Positions 35,601-44,145 of a stretch of 64,000 nt of DNA are shown here, piece after piece. The DNA is from Nocardioides caldifontis (lineage in GTDB: Bacteria; Actinomycetota; Actinomycetes; Propionibacteriales; Nocardioidaceae). The notes below the pieces were generated by a model that saw only the letters and a list, made by a program, of their open reading frames with translations, was not told the DNA's origin and made no database searches. Position numbers and translations under genes: made by a program. The stretch's first letter is position 1, and the number at the start of each line of letters is the position of its first letter. The stretch covers positions 372,001 to 436,000 of the forward strand of contig NZ_VHIB01000001.1 of assembly GCF_008087345.1 (NCBI RefSeq). The letters are read 5' to 3'.

Positions 35601-36892
35601 GGCACGCCGTCCACGAGCAGTACGGCGGACCGGCGGCCTACCAGCGGTTCGTGGACGCCTGCCACGCCGCCGGACTGGGAGTCGTCCAGGACGTCGTCTA
35701 CAACCACTTCGGGCCGTCGGGGAACTACCTGCCGATGTTCGGGCCCTACCTCTCCTCCGAGGGCGCCAACCCGTGGGGCGACCACGTCAACCTCGACGGC
35801 GAGGGCAGCGACGAGGTCCGCGCGTACGTCCTGGAGAACGTCCGCATGTGGTTCGAGGACTACCACGTCGACGCGCTGCGGCTCGACGCCGTGCACGCGC
35901 TGGAGGACTCCTCACCGACGCACCTCCTCGAGGAGATGGCCGTCCTCACCCAGCGGCTCTCGGCGCACCTCGGCCGGCCGCTGACGCTGATCGCCGAGTC
36001 GGACATGAACGACACCCGCATCGTCACCCCCCGCGAGGGCGGCGGCTACGGCGTCGACGCGCAGTGGAGCGACGACTTCCACCACGCGCTGCACGTCCAG
36101 CTGACCGGCGAGACCGACGGCTACTACGCCGACTTCGAGCCGCTGTCGGCGCTGGCGAAGGTGTGCGAGAAGGGGTTCTTCCACGACGGCACCTGGTCGT
36201 CGTTCCGGGAGAGCGAGCACGGCCGTCCGGTCGACGTCGACCGGATGCCCGGCTGGCGGCTCGTGGTCTGCAGCCAGAACCACGACCAGGTCGGCAACCG
36301 CGCCCGCGGCGACCGGATCACCGAGAAGCTCGACGACGACCAGCTCGCGTGCGCGGCGCTGCTCACGCTGGCCGGCCCGTTCACCCCGATGCTCTTCCAG
36401 GGCGAGGAGTGGGCCGCGTCGACCCCGTTCGCGTTCTTCACCTCGCACCCCGAGCCCGAGCTCGGCGCGGCGGTCACCGAGGGGCGGACCAAGGAGTTCG
36501 CGAAGATGGGGTGGGACCTCGCCTCGGTCCCGGACCCGCAGGATGCCCGGACCTTCGCGATGTCGAAGCTGGACTGGTCCGAGCCGGAGGGCGGGCGTCA
36601 CGCGGTGGTGCTGTCGGTCTACCGGTCGCTCGCCGACCTCCGGCGCCGGCTGCCCGAGCTGACCGACCCGGACCTGCGCACTACTTCTTGTGAGTACGAC
36701 GAGGATGCGCGCTGGTTCGTGCTGCGCCGTGGCAGGGTTGCCGTCGTGGTGAACTTCGGTTCCTCCTCGGTGACGGTCGACCTGGGCGCCGACCACGAGG
36801 TGCTGTGGACGACGCCGGCCGGCGCGACCGCCGTACGCCGCGGGGTGGAGCTGCCTCCGCACGCCGGGGCCGTGCTGGTGCCGCTGCCGTAG
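32693..36892 (+). CDS. treYZ: fused malto-oligosyltrehalose synthase (TreY) and trehalohydrolase (TreZ)
   Basis: A 1399-residue protein carrying two enzymes that are normally separate. Residues 1 to about 815 are TreY ([76 protein letters not shown]). It turns the reducing end of maltodextrin into trehalosyl form. Residues from about 820 are TreZ ([74 protein letters not shown]). It releases trehalose. The join is [16 protein letters not shown] ~55-base palindromic repeat is translated near residues 361-379 of TreY. Substrate channelling is possible (inference). Confidence 0.93.
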   Translation: MRTPTSTYRLQITESFDLLDAARTLGYLHELGVDWVYVSPLLSSESGSEHGYDVADHRAIDPSRGRASGLSALATEAQRFGMGVLVDIVPNHVGVARPWENEWWWHVLTHGQESQYAGAFDIDWEAGGGRLRIPVIGDDDLLPDGRIDNLRVLAGELHYHDNRFPLAPGTVHDPGEDANHVHARQHYELVSWRDADHDLNYRRFFAVNTLVAIRVEDHEWFERSHAEIRRWFDEGLVDGLRVDHPDGLRDPGKYLDDLAELTKGSYVLVEKILEPGEVLPRTWATAGTTGYDAMATVDRLFVDPAGEEPLDALEARLRGAAVDWHAMTHGTKREVADGILHSEVRRITRELLAVLEEAPEAVEPVGTTSPEDVASTGSTTEAISPTFEQVEDAVAELLACFPVYRSYLPEGREHLEQALAAAREHRPDLAGVLDVLAPVLSDGAAAPTQRFQQTSGMVMAKGVEDCAFYRWSRLTSLNEVGGDPSVFSVAPEEFHQAMAVRQSDWPHAMTATSTHDTKRGEDVRARITVLAELPELWASTLERLLELVPVPDPGFASLLWQAVLGAWPSGGHETDPAFRDRLHAYAEKAMREAGDRTLWTAPDEEYERAMQAVVDAVLDRPEVRAVFDELLEAADEAGWSNAISSKLVSLTIPGVPDVYQGSELWEQSLVDPDNRRPVDFDRRAALLKELRAGERPTLAEAGADGGSLKLLLTHVALTARRDRPDLFTSYAPLTADGSAADHVVAFDRGGAITVATRLPVGLRRKGGWGDTTVPLPPGLWTELLTGRRFRADEHGRLALAELLTTYPAALLVRDDRRGGRGRFDVWAPLPKSLSLQVGDRVVPMAKGDDDWWSPVGPDPIGEVDYGYRVDGAETPVPDPRSRRQPAGVHGLSRTFDPGVHHWSDEGWAGRQLAGSVVYELHVGTFTPEGTLDAAATRLEHLRSIGVDLVEVLPVNAFNGEHGWGYDGVLWHAVHEQYGGPAAYQRFVDACHAAGLGVVQDVVYNHFGPSGNYLPMFGPYLSSEGANPWGDHVNLDGEGSDEVRAYVLENVRMWFEDYHVDALRLDAVHALEDSSPTHLLEEMAVLTQRLSAHLGRPLTLIAESDMNDTRIVTPREGGGYGVDAQWSDDFHHALHVQLTGETDGYYADFEPLSALAKVCEKGFFHDGTWSSFRESEHGRPVDVDRMPGWRLVVCSQNHDQVGNRARGDRITEKLDDDQLACAALLTLAGPFTPMLFQGEEWAASTPFAFFTSHPEPELGAAVTEGRTKEFAKMGWDLASVPDPQDARTFAMSKLDWSEPEGGRHAVVLSVYRSLADLRRRLPELTDPDLRTTSCEYDEDARWFVLRRGRVAVVVNFGSSSVTVDLGADHEVLWTTPAGATAVRRGVELPPHAGAVLVPLP
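33775..33829. repeat. palindromic interspersed repeat inside treY
   Basis: The arms 33775-33788 (GGTCGAGCCTGTCG) and 33816-33829 (its exact complement) flank 27 bases. The element is in frame and encodes [20 protein letters not shown], a hydrophilic stretch. The same arm is seen at 7825-7848 and, with a mismatch, at 45164-45178. Confidence 0.85.
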
Positions 36893-36940
36893 CGGATCCT
36901 CGCCCGTGACCTGCGGGCCGCGCGCCCCTAGGATCGCGAC

Positions 36941-38638
36941 GTGGCAGCGGGTGACCGACCGGCGTTGATCCTGGTCTCCGACGAGCACGCCGGCGTGCTG
37001 CTCGAGGAGTTCGGCCGCTACGAGCGCGACTACGACGTCCGTGCGGTGCGCACCGCATGGGACGCCGAGGTGCTTGCCGAGCAGCTCCGCGACCAGGGGG
37101 TGCCCGTCGCGATGTTCGTGGCCGAGTCGGCGCTACCGGACATGTGGGTGGTCGAGGCGTTCGCGCGATGGCGTGCGGTCGTGCCGACGGCGCGGAGGCT
37201 GGTGGTCGCGCACATCTCGCGGTTCCTCGAGGACGCCCCGGCGCTGCGTCCGGTGATGGCGAAGGGGAAGTTCGACGCCTACCTGCTGATGCCCCGCGGC
37301 CCGCGCGACGAGGAGTTCCACCACGCGGTCACCGAGCTGCTCTCGGACTGGGGGTGGACCGCGGCGGCGCCGGAGGTGGAGAGCATCCGCATCGTCGCCC
37401 CGTCGGTCGACCCGCTCACCTCGGCGGTGCGGGACTTCTGCGACCGGATGGGGATGCCGCACGGGCTCCACGCGCCCGGCAGCCCCGTCGGCCGCGAGCT
37501 CGTCGCCCGGCTCGGTCTCGCCGACGGCACGGAGCCGACGTACCCCGTCGTCCAGACCATCGGCGACCACGTCATCGAGGTCACCAGCGTGCGCGACGTC
37601 GCGGTCGCGATGTACGGCCGCCCCGAGGAGGTCGACGTCGACGACGTGGTCGACCTGCTCGTCGTGGGGGCGGGGCCGGCGGGGCTCGCCGCCGCGGTCT
37701 ACGGCGCCTCGGAGGGGTTGAGCACCGTCGTGCTGGAGGCCGAGGCCGTCGGCGGGCAGGCCGGGACGAGCTCGATGATCCGCAACTACCTCGGCTTCCC
37801 GCGCGGCATCTCCGGGATGCGGCTCGCGCAGCGGGCGCGCAACCAGGCGGTCCGGTTCGGCACCCGGTTCTTCACCGGCTGGGAGGCGACCGCCCTCGTC
37901 CCCGGTGTCGACGGCGCCCCGCACGTGGTACGCACCGAGGGGGGCGACGTGCGGGCGCGTTCGGTCGTCGTCTCCTGCGGTGTCTCCTACCGCCGGCTCC
38001 GGGTGCCGGGCATCGACGACCTCGTCGGCAGCGGCGTCTTCTACGGCAGCGCGATGACCGCGGCCCGCGAGCTGGAAGGGTACGACGCGGTGGTGGTCGG
38101 CGGGGGCAACTCGGCCGGTCAGGCCGCCCTCCACCTGGCCCGGTTCGCCCGCTCGGTGACGGTGCTGGTGCGCCGCCCGGAGCTCGCCGAGACGATGTCG
38201 CGGTACCTCGTCGACGAGATCCGCTACCACCCCGTCGTGACCGTCGAGACCTGCTCGGAGGTGGTCGACGGCGGCGCCGGGCCCGAGGGACGGCTGACCT
38301 GGATCGACGTGCGCGACACCCGCACCGGGGCGGTCCGCCGGCGGGAGGTGCAGGGGCTGTTCCTGCTCCTCGGTGCCGAGCCGCGGTGCGAGTGGCTCCC
38401 GCCCGAGGTGGCCATCGACGAGCGCGGGTTCGTGCTCACCGGACGCGACGTGCCCAAGGAGCTCTGGGTCGACGGCCGCCCGCCGGCGAACCTCGCCACC
38501 ACGGTCCCCGGCGTCTTCGCAGCCGGCGACGTGCGCGCGGGCTCGATGAAGCGCGTCGCCGCGGCGAGCGGGGAAGGCGCGTCGGTGGTGCCGCTGGTGC
38601 ACGGGTGGCTGGCGCCGGTCCCGGTGCCCGCGAGCTAG
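36941..38638 (+). CDS. fused receiver-like / thioredoxin-fold / thioredoxin reductase-like flavoprotein
   Basis: A 565-residue three-part protein. Residues 1-135 resemble a response-regulator receiver (ALILVSDEHAGVLLEEF ... YDVRAVRTAWDAEVL). Residues 148-230 resemble a thioredoxin/glutaredoxin-like fold with a single Cys (VRDFCDRMGMPHG). Residues 238-565 are a TrxR-like FAD/NAD(P)H module with GAGPAG (243-248), VGGGNSAGQAALHLARFA (NADPH) and GVFAAGDVRAGSMKRVAAASGEG. The CxxC redox pair of thioredoxin reductase is missing; only CGVSYRR is found there. The reaction is therefore unknown, perhaps a redox-responsive signalling protein. The GTG start at 36941 is the first in frame. Confidence 0.85.
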   Translation: MAAGDRPALILVSDEHAGVLLEEFGRYERDYDVRAVRTAWDAEVLAEQLRDQGVPVAMFVAESALPDMWVVEAFARWRAVVPTARRLVVAHISRFLEDAPALRPVMAKGKFDAYLLMPRGPRDEEFHHAVTELLSDWGWTAAAPEVESIRIVAPSVDPLTSAVRDFCDRMGMPHGLHAPGSPVGRELVARLGLADGTEPTYPVVQTIGDHVIEVTSVRDVAVAMYGRPEEVDVDDVVDLLVVGAGPAGLAAAVYGASEGLSTVVLEAEAVGGQAGTSSMIRNYLGFPRGISGMRLAQRARNQAVRFGTRFFTGWEATALVPGVDGAPHVVRTEGGDVRARSVVVSCGVSYRRLRVPGIDDLVGSGVFYGSAMTAARELEGYDAVVVGGGNSAGQAALHLARFARSVTVLVRRPELAETMSRYLVDEIRYHPVVTVETCSEVVDGGAGPEGRLTWIDVRDTRTGAVRRREVQGLFLLLGAEPRCEWLPPEVAIDERGFVLTGRDVPKELWVDGRPPANLATTVPGVFAAGDVRAGSMKRVAAASGEGASVVPLVHGWLAPVPVPAS

Positions 38639-39378
38639 CCGTCGTCCTCCGCGGCCTGCTGCTCGTCGACCTTCTTCTTGATCCGCCCCATGCCGGGGAC
38701 CTTGCCGAGCAGCTGGTTGAGCTCCTGCATCACGTCGAGGAGGTCGTGCACGTCCGGGGCGACGGTGCGCAGCGTGGAGAGCACCGGCAGGACGTCGCGC
38801 TCGAACTGCTCGACGAGCCCGGGCAGGTGGTCGATCAGGCGGGACGCCGCCTGCACCTCCTCGGGGCTGGTCGTGTCGGCGAGCGTGTCCAGGGTCGGCT
38901 GCAGCCGGACCAGCGACGGCTCGAACATGTCGAGCAGCCGGACCACCCGGTCCATGGGGCCCTCGAGCCGGGCGATCAGCGAGTCGGCGTCTCCGGTGGT
39001 CTTCCCGATCCGCTCGACGGCCTCGTCGGCCTTGTCCTGGATGGGACCGATGCGCCCGATGGCCTTGTCGGCCTCGGCCTGGGTGGTGCCGATCCGTTCG
39101 ATCGCCTTGTCGGCGGCCTCCTGGGTGGCGCCGATCCGTTCGATGGCCTTGTCGGCGGCTTGCTGGGTCGCGCCGATCCGCTCGATCGCGGCGTCCGCGG
39201 CCTGGCGCGTCGACTCCATCCGGACGAGCAGCGTTCGGACGTCGTCGAGCAGGACCTCGACGGCCCCGACGAGCCGGGTGATCCGCGGGACGAGGCTGAG
39301 CAGCTGCTCGACGGCGCCCGACGAGCGGGAGACCAGGGTGAGGACGTCTCCCGGGCCCGGGATGGCTGGCAGCCGCAT
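38635..39378 (-). CDS. helical protein with 14-residue repeats, unknown function
   Basis: A 247-residue protein. Residues 57-140 are about six 14-residue repeats of the type TQxAADKAIERIGA, two heptads each, so a long amphipathic helix or coiled coil is expected. The flanks are also helical (VEQLLSLVPRITRLVGAVEVLLDDVRTLL; LDHLPGLVEQFERDVLPVLSTL), and the end is acidic/basic (KKKVDEQQAAEDDG). No TM or signal is seen. Similar proteins occur in actinobacteria as uncharacterised. Its stop overlaps the end of the flavoprotein gene. Confidence 0.75.
   Translation of the reverse strand: MRLPAIPGPGDVLTLVSRSSGAVEQLLSLVPRITRLVGAVEVLLDDVRTLLVRMESTRQAADAAIERIGATQQAADKAIERIGATQEAADKAIERIGTTQAEADKAIGRIGPIQDKADEAVERIGKTTGDADSLIARLEGPMDRVVRLLDMFEPSLVRLQPTLDTLADTTSPEEVQAASRLIDHLPGLVEQFERDVLPVLSTLRTVAPDVHDLLDVMQELNQLLGKVPGMGRIKKKVDEQQAAEDDG
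38959..39210 (-). repeat. 42-bp coding repeats (six units) in the helical protein
   Basis: The DNA units of 42 bases encode the 14-residue repeats; the central three are nearly identical at DNA level (…GCCTTGTCGGCGGC… recurs), pointing to recent duplication. Confidence 0.75.
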
Positions 39379-39443
39379 GGCCCGACGTTACCCACCTCAC
39401 ACGAGCGGGATTCGGCTTCGCGCGCCCCGGGCAGGGTGGGGCC

Positions 39444-40052
39444 ATGACCGACCTCCGCGCCTTGCTCCTCGTCTGCACCCTGAAGCCCTCGCCGTCGGAG
39501 TCCTCCTCCGAGCTGCTCGCGCGCGACCTCGAGCGCGAGCTGCAGCAGCTCGGCGTCGTCACCGAGGTCGTGCGGGTCGTCGACCACGACGTGAAGTTCG
39601 GCGTCAGCACCGACGAGGGCGACGGCGACGAGTGGCCCGCGATCCGTTCGAAGATGCTCGAGTCGAACATCCTCGCGCTCTGCACCCCGATCTGGATGGG
39701 GCAGCCGTCGTCGGTCTGCAAGATGGTGCTCGAACGGCTCGACGCCGAGCTGAGCGAGACCGACGACGAGGGGCGGATGACGACCTACGGCAAGGTCGGG
39801 ATGGTCGGCGTCGTCGGCAACGAGGACGGCGCCCACCACGTCATCTCCGAGTGCCTGCAGGGGCTCAACGACGTCGGGTTCTCCTTCGCCGCCAACGCCG
39901 GGACCTACTGGGTCGGCGAGGCGATGCAGTCGGTGGACTACAAGGACCACGACGAGACCCCGGAGAAGACGGCGGCCACGAACAAGACGGCCGCGCAGAC
40001 CGCCGTACACCTGGCGAGGCTGCTGCGGGAGAACCAGTACCCGGCGGACTGA
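39444..40052 (+). CDS. flavodoxin-fold NADPH-dependent FMN reductase-like protein
   Basis: A 202-residue flavoprotein. The N-terminal strand and phosphate loop read LLLVCTLKPSPSESSSELLARDL, the flavin loop is ALCTPIWMGQPSSVCKMVLERLD, and MVGVVGNEDGAHHVISECLQGLNDVGFSFAANAGTYWVGEAM forms the third FMN-binding part. This matches WrbA/flavodoxin-like reductases of actinobacteria. Electron partner and substrate are unknown. The ATG at 39444 is the first codon after the divergent helical-protein gene. Confidence 0.85.
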   Translation: MTDLRALLLVCTLKPSPSESSSELLARDLERELQQLGVVTEVVRVVDHDVKFGVSTDEGDGDEWPAIRSKMLESNILALCTPIWMGQPSSVCKMVLERLDAELSETDDEGRMTTYGKVGMVGVVGNEDGAHHVISECLQGLNDVGFSFAANAGTYWVGEAMQSVDYKDHDETPEKTAATNKTAAQTAVHLARLLRENQYPAD

Positions 40053-40057
40053 ACCCC

Positions 40058-40738
40058 TCAGGCGGTACGCCGCTCGTCGGCCGGCTCGGCGTCGTACCAA
40101 CCGCTGCGCGTCGCCAGCGCCACCGCCTCGAGCTGTGACCCGACCCCGAGCTTGAGGTGGATCGCACGGACCTGCGTGCGGACGGTGGGGACGGAGACGA
40201 CCCACTCCTCAGCGATCTGGCCGACGCTCCGGCCGTCGCAGAGCGCGCGGAGCACCTGGCGCTCGCGCGGGGTGAGCCGGGCGAACGGCGCGAGTGCGGC
40301 CTCCTGCTCGGCGCGGTGGCGGCGCAGCTCGTCGAGGAGGACGTGGCGCTCGGCGGCGCTCGTCACCTCCTCGCCCTGGGCGACGCGCACGGCCGTCTCG
40401 AGCAGCACGTCGAACGGCGCGCTCTTGCTGACGTGGCCGACCGCGCCGGCCTCGATCGCCCGCGCGATCTCCGGCCGCTCGGTGACGCCCGAGACGATCA
40501 GCACCCGGGCGCCGGTCGCCACGAACGGTGCGACGAGCTGCTGCCCCTCGCCGATCGGGGTGCCGAGCTGGAGGTCGAGCAGCACCACGTCCGGCGCGAT
40601 GCTGCCGACCTGCTCGACGAGCTCGTCGGTGCTGGTCAGGGGGAGCTGCCGGGCCTCGAACCCCTGCGCCTGCAGTGCGAGGCAGAGGCTCTGGGCGAGG
40701 AGGACGTGGTCGTCGACGACGACGAACCGCGCCGTCAT
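40058..40738 (-). CDS. LuxR/NarL family response regulator
   Basis: A 226-residue regulator. The receiver domain has D9, D10, phosphoacceptor D55 (VVLLDLQLG), S83 and K105 (HVSKSAPFD). The C-terminal HTH (150-215) reads LTPRERQVLRALCDGRSVGQIAEEWVVSVPTVRTQVRAIHLKLGV. Its ATG overlaps the stop of the histidine kinase gene by 4 bases, so the two form one two-component system. Targets are unknown; the exported proteins and signal peptidase upstream in the same orientation are candidates. Confidence 0.94.
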   Translation of the reverse strand: MTARFVVVDDHVLLAQSLCLALQAQGFEARQLPLTSTDELVEQVGSIAPDVVLLDLQLGTPIGEGQQLVAPFVATGARVLIVSGVTERPEIARAIEAGAVGHVSKSAPFDVLLETAVRVAQGEEVTSAAERHVLLDELRRHRAEQEAALAPFARLTPRERQVLRALCDGRSVGQIAEEWVVSVPTVRTQVRAIHLKLGVGSQLEAVALATRSGWYDAEPADERRTA

Positions 40739-42267
40739 GCGCTCCTCCGGGATTGCGCCGGCAGCGGCTTGAGGAGGGTGAGCGCCCTGCCGCTGCGGGG
40801 CTCGTTGCCGGGCGGGACGGACCGCGCCGACGGGAGCGTGAGCTCGAAGCATGCGCCGCCCTCGGCGCCCTCGACGAACCTGAGGTCGCCGCCCTGCTCG
40901 CGGACGAGCGTCCTGCTGACGTTGAGCCCGAGGCCCGTGCCGTCGTCGCGCTTCGTGGTGACGCCGCGCTCGAACAGCGTGCGGCGCAGCTGGGCCGGCA
41001 CGCCGGGGCCGCGGTCCTCGACGGTGATCCGGACGGTGCCGCCGTGCTCTGCGGCACGGACCACGACCGGGCTGCGCGGCGCGTGCTCGCGGGCGTTCAC
41101 CAGCAGGTTGCGGAGCACCCGGGAGAGGTCCTGGGCACCCGCCCGGGCGCGGCACGGCTCGAGGTGGAGCTGGACGTCGAGGCCGTTCATCCGCTCGGTG
41201 GCGACGACGGTGCGGATGGCCTCCGCGACGTCAACCTCCTCCTTCGCGTGGCTCGTCGGGCTGGTGAGCATCTGGTGCAGCTGGCCGAGCTCGTCGACGA
41301 TCGCGCGGCGGAGCTGCTGGCGCACCTCGGCGTCGAGCCGGTCGCCGTGCTCCGCCAGCGTCGTCGAGGCGGCCTGGAGCGCCAGGATCACGTTGCGCGC
41401 GTCGTGGGCGAAGTTCCGCCGCTCGCGGTCGAGCGTCGCGAACGCCTGCGCCACCTCGGTCAGCGCCTGCTCGGTGGAGTCGAGCCGCTCGCGACCGGCG
41501 TCGGTGGTGTCGGCGTACTCCTCGGCGACGGCGAACAGCACCACGACCGAGCTCGTCAGGAGCAGCAGCGTGGCGGCGAACGGCCACGCCACGACGTCGA
41601 CGACGGCGAGCGCCCGGAGCACCCACACCACGCCGAGGGTGGCAAGGAGCGGCGGCATCAGGGACAGCGACGCGGGATCCTCGTTCCGCACCTTGTGCAC
41701 CCAGGCGAACGCTGCGGCGAACCAGCAGGCCGCCACGGCCAGCTCGAGCAGCACGATCGTGTCCGGCGCGAGGTCGAAGTTCACCGTCGCCAGCCGCGGT
41801 GCGAGCAGCGGGGTGAGCACCAGCCCGAGGACCAGCGCCGCCGAGGAGACGGCGCCCACGCACAGCCGGACGGTGCGCGAGACCGAGGCCCCGAGCACCT
41901 TGCCGAGCACGATCGCGGTCAGCGCGACGAGCGCGGCGGTCAGCGGGCTGAGCACCACGTTGAGGTCGTCGGAGTGGAGGAGCCGGCCCATGCTGACGTT
42001 CCACGGTGCGAGGAAGCCGAGGGCGAGCATCATCCCGGCGCTCTGGATGTGTGCGGCAGCGCGATCGACGCGCCAGACCGAGAGCTGCATGAGCCCGGCC
42101 CCGAAGAGGATGGCGCCGGTGAGGACCTGGAGCGGCTCGCGAAGCCGCAGCAGCAGCCACCCCTCGACCGGATCCCCGGTGAGCACCAGGCCGACGGCGA
42201 TGTAGACGAATGCAGCGATCCCGAGCTGTACCGGCGCGCGGCGCGCGTGCGTGACGAACTTCTTCAC
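40735..42267 (-). CDS. membrane sensor histidine kinase
   Basis: A 510-residue kinase. About eight TM helices fill residues 15-250 with short loops and no large sensor domain, so it may sense the membrane itself. A DHp helix carries the phosphoacceptor in NFAHDARNVILAL (H288). The ATPase domain has VLRNLLVNAREHAP (N box), VEDRGPGVP (G1) and DGTGLGLNVSRTL (G2). The GTG at 42267 begins a basic n-region (MKKFVTHARR). It is coupled to the response regulator and follows the acidic exported protein by 113 bases. Confidence 0.93.
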   Translation of the reverse strand: MKKFVTHARRAPVQLGIAAFVYIAVGLVLTGDPVEGWLLLRLREPLQVLTGAILFGAGLMQLSVWRVDRAAAHIQSAGMMLALGFLAPWNVSMGRLLHSDDLNVVLSPLTAALVALTAIVLGKVLGASVSRTVRLCVGAVSSAALVLGLVLTPLLAPRLATVNFDLAPDTIVLLELAVAACWFAAAFAWVHKVRNEDPASLSLMPPLLATLGVVWVLRALAVVDVVAWPFAATLLLLTSSVVVLFAVAEEYADTTDAGRERLDSTEQALTEVAQAFATLDRERRNFAHDARNVILALQAASTTLAEHGDRLDAEVRQQLRRAIVDELGQLHQMLTSPTSHAKEEVDVAEAIRTVVATERMNGLDVQLHLEPCRARAGAQDLSRVLRNLLVNAREHAPRSPVVVRAAEHGGTVRITVEDRGPGVPAQLRRTLFERGVTTKRDDGTGLGLNVSRTLVREQGGDLRFVEGAEGGACFELTLPSARSVPPGNEPRSGRALTLLKPLPAQSRRSA

Positions 42268-42380
42268 ACGATTCCCCCGAATGTGTCCCCCGTTGTACGG
42301 ATGATCCTCATCGGGAGGGGTTGGTGCGCCAACCGCCAGTGGGCCCTACTCGGTGTCCGAAGGTCCCGCGAGTTGAAGGT

Positions 42381-42914
42381 TCACTCGGCCCCGGTGGCTT
42401 GCGAGACCTGGCCGGGGCCGTCCGCCGCTGCGTCGACGGCTGAGTCCTGGGCCGGCTCGGGCGCGGCCGGCGGGTGGGGGACCTCGTCAGCGTCGGGGTG
42501 ACCGGTGTCGCCGCCGGGCTGGGGTACCGGGGTGTCCTCGCCGTCGGGACCGCCGTCGGTACCAGCGTCGCCGTCGCCGGCGTTGCCACCGCCGTCGCCT
42601 GAGTCCTCACCACCGCCGTTGCCGGTGTCGCCTCCGGTGCTGCCGCCCGCCCCCGGGTCGTCAACAGAAGGCGCCTCGGGCAAGGGCGCCGAGTCGGTGT
42701 CGCCGTCCTGGGTCAGCTCGTCGACGACCTCGTGCGGGAGCTCGACCTGGACCTTCAGGTCCCAGAACTGGATCGGCGTGGCCGTGACGCGGAGCTGGGC
42801 GGCGGATCCGACCTGGCCCGCCGCGAGGGTGCAGAGCACGGCGCCGGCGGCTGCGGAGAGCGCGGTGGTGCGGAGCGTGCGCCAGGCCGAGCCGGCGGTG
42901 GCGTTCTCAGACAT
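42381..42914 (-). CDS. exported acidic low-complexity protein
   Basis: A 177-residue protein. The N-terminus is a signal-peptide-like stretch (WRTLRTTALSAAAGAVLCTLAAGQVGSA). A short conserved-looking strand follows (LRVTATPIQFWDLKVQVELPHEVVDEL), and then a Gly/Asp/Pro-rich disordered tail from about residue 70 (GDGDAGTDGGPDGEDTPVPQPGG). Its ATG overlaps the stop of the signal peptidase gene by 8 bases, so it is probably a substrate of that peptidase. No known family is recognised. Confidence 0.7.
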   Translation of the reverse strand: MSENATAGSAWRTLRTTALSAAAGAVLCTLAAGQVGSAAQLRVTATPIQFWDLKVQVELPHEVVDELTQDGDTDSAPLPEAPSVDDPGAGGSTGGDTGNGGGEDSGDGGGNAGDGDAGTDGGPDGEDTPVPQPGGDTGHPDADEVPHPPAAPEPAQDSAVDAAADGPGQVSQATGAE

Positions 42915-43536
42915 GCGTGTCGCTCCGGGTGTCGTGCTCGGCCTCGCGCTGACGGGGCAGGGGCTCGTCGCCGAGCAGCTGGCCGACGAGGTTGTGCACG
43001 TCGTCGGAGCCGGACGGGACGACGACACCGGCCTCGGCGACGTCGGCCTCGGCGCGCTTGCGGCGCGGCCGGCCGTCCCACAGGAGCACGACGAGCGTGA
43101 CGAAGCCGGCGGAGATGCCGGCGAACTTCGGGTCCGCAGGGAGCTCGAGCAGGTGGGCCTTCTGCGGCAGGTGGATCCACGCCTTGCCGACGACGTCCTC
43201 GTCGGTCGGGTGCCACGGGTCCGGGTGGGGGTTGTTGTCGCCCTGGAGCGTGTACCCCTTCTCACCGTCGCCGCCGATGATCCGGTGGATCACCTGGCCC
43301 CCGTCGACCTTGAACGCGACGATGTCGCCCTTCGCGTAGCTGTCCTGCTCCTTGGTGATCACCAGGTCACCGGTGAGGTAGGTGCCGTCCATGCTGTGGC
43401 CCTGGACGTTGATGAACGCCGCGGGGCCACCGATCGTGGTCGGGGCGAAGGTGAGGTACCACAGCCCGAGGACCGCGAGCACGACGACGTTTCCGAGCGT
43501 CTTGCGGCTCAGCACGTAGGCGCGGATGCGGTTCAT
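42907..43536 (-). CDS. signal peptidase I, S26B (SipW/ER-like) type
   Basis: A 209-residue membrane peptidase. TM1 (VVVLAVLGLWYLTFA) is followed by the catalytic Ser48 in VQGHSM, and His84 in QVIHRIIG takes the place of the bacterial Lys. GDNNPHPDPW is box E. A second TM (ISAGFVTLVVLLW) precedes a charged C-terminal tail. The Ser-His type is the archaeal/ER/SipW class, which in Bacillus processes matrix proteins. Here it lies between two small exported-protein genes, its likely clients. The ATG is at 43536. Confidence 0.9.
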   Translation of the reverse strand: MNRIRAYVLSRKTLGNVVVLAVLGLWYLTFAPTTIGGPAAFINVQGHSMDGTYLTGDLVITKEQDSYAKGDIVAFKVDGGQVIHRIIGGDGEKGYTLQGDNNPHPDPWHPTDEDVVGKAWIHLPQKAHLLELPADPKFAGISAGFVTLVVLLWDGRPRRKRAEADVAEAGVVVPSGSDDVHNLVGQLLGDEPLPRQREAEHDTRSDTHV

Positions 43537-43627
43537 GGTCGTACCTCCCTTCGGTCACTGCTCGTGGTGCTGGGTGCGGGTGGTGGCGTTCGGTGAGCGC
43601 CACCACCCGCTTCGACTGGCCCGGAGG

Positions 43628-44056
43628 TCAGTTCTTGGGCAGCTGCGACAGCCCGGCGTAGCCTCCGTCCACCGTGATGCGGACCGCGTTCAGGTCCGCG
43701 ATGTTGATGGGCGACTCGAAGGTCACACGGGCGTAGTCGGTGTTGCCGGAGTCCGCGATGATGCCGGACGTCGCACGCACCATCTGGCCGCCGCTCGAGT
43801 TGAGGGCGACGACGTGGAGGGCGCTGCCCTCGCAGTGCGAGCCGTTCAGCTGGACGCGGGCGTTGACGACGTTCGGCGGGTTCAGGTGGTCGTTGCTGCC
43901 CCACTCGATGACCCGGGCGCTGCTCGCGCAGGTGAGGTCGGTCGCGTCGCCCGACTGGATCGGGCTGGCGCTGACGCCACCGGCGAACCCGGCGGCCGAG
44001 GCAGCGGCACCCGCGGCGAGAATCGCCACGACCGGCACGGCGATGAGCTTCTTCAT
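43628..44056 (-). CDS. small exported protein, probable S26B client
   Basis: A 142-residue protein with a clean signal peptide (MKKLIAVPVVAILAAGAAASAAGFAGGVSA). A ~110-residue beta-rich mature part has two Cys (LTCASS and GSHCEGS) that could form a disulfide. No enzyme motif is present. The ATG is preceded by AAGAAGGAGACACC, a strong site suggesting high expression. It is the first gene of a run followed by the signal peptidase, the acidic exported protein and the kinase/regulator pair. A structural surface role is inferred. Confidence 0.75.
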   Translation of the reverse strand: MKKLIAVPVVAILAAGAAASAAGFAGGVSASPIQSGDATDLTCASSARVIEWGSNDHLNPPNVVNARVQLNGSHCEGSALHVVALNSSGGQMVRATSGIIADSGNTDYARVTFESPINIADLNAVRITVDGGYAGLSQLPKN

Positions 44057-44145
44057 GGTGTCTCCTTCTTGGTGGGGACACGTCCCCCCAGGTATTCCGA
44101 TCCGCCCCCCTCGAGCGGATCGCGACGTGGGTCAACCATCGCGGC

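Noticed and set aside
32693-36892. Two separate genes treY and treZ
   Set aside because: No stop codon or plausible internal start is found near 35120-35160, and the frame is continuous; kept as a fusion, with sequencing error as the alternative.
36893-36940. A terminator between treYZ and the flavoprotein gene
   Set aside because: The 48-base gap shows only a weak GC-rich inverted sequence, too short to call.
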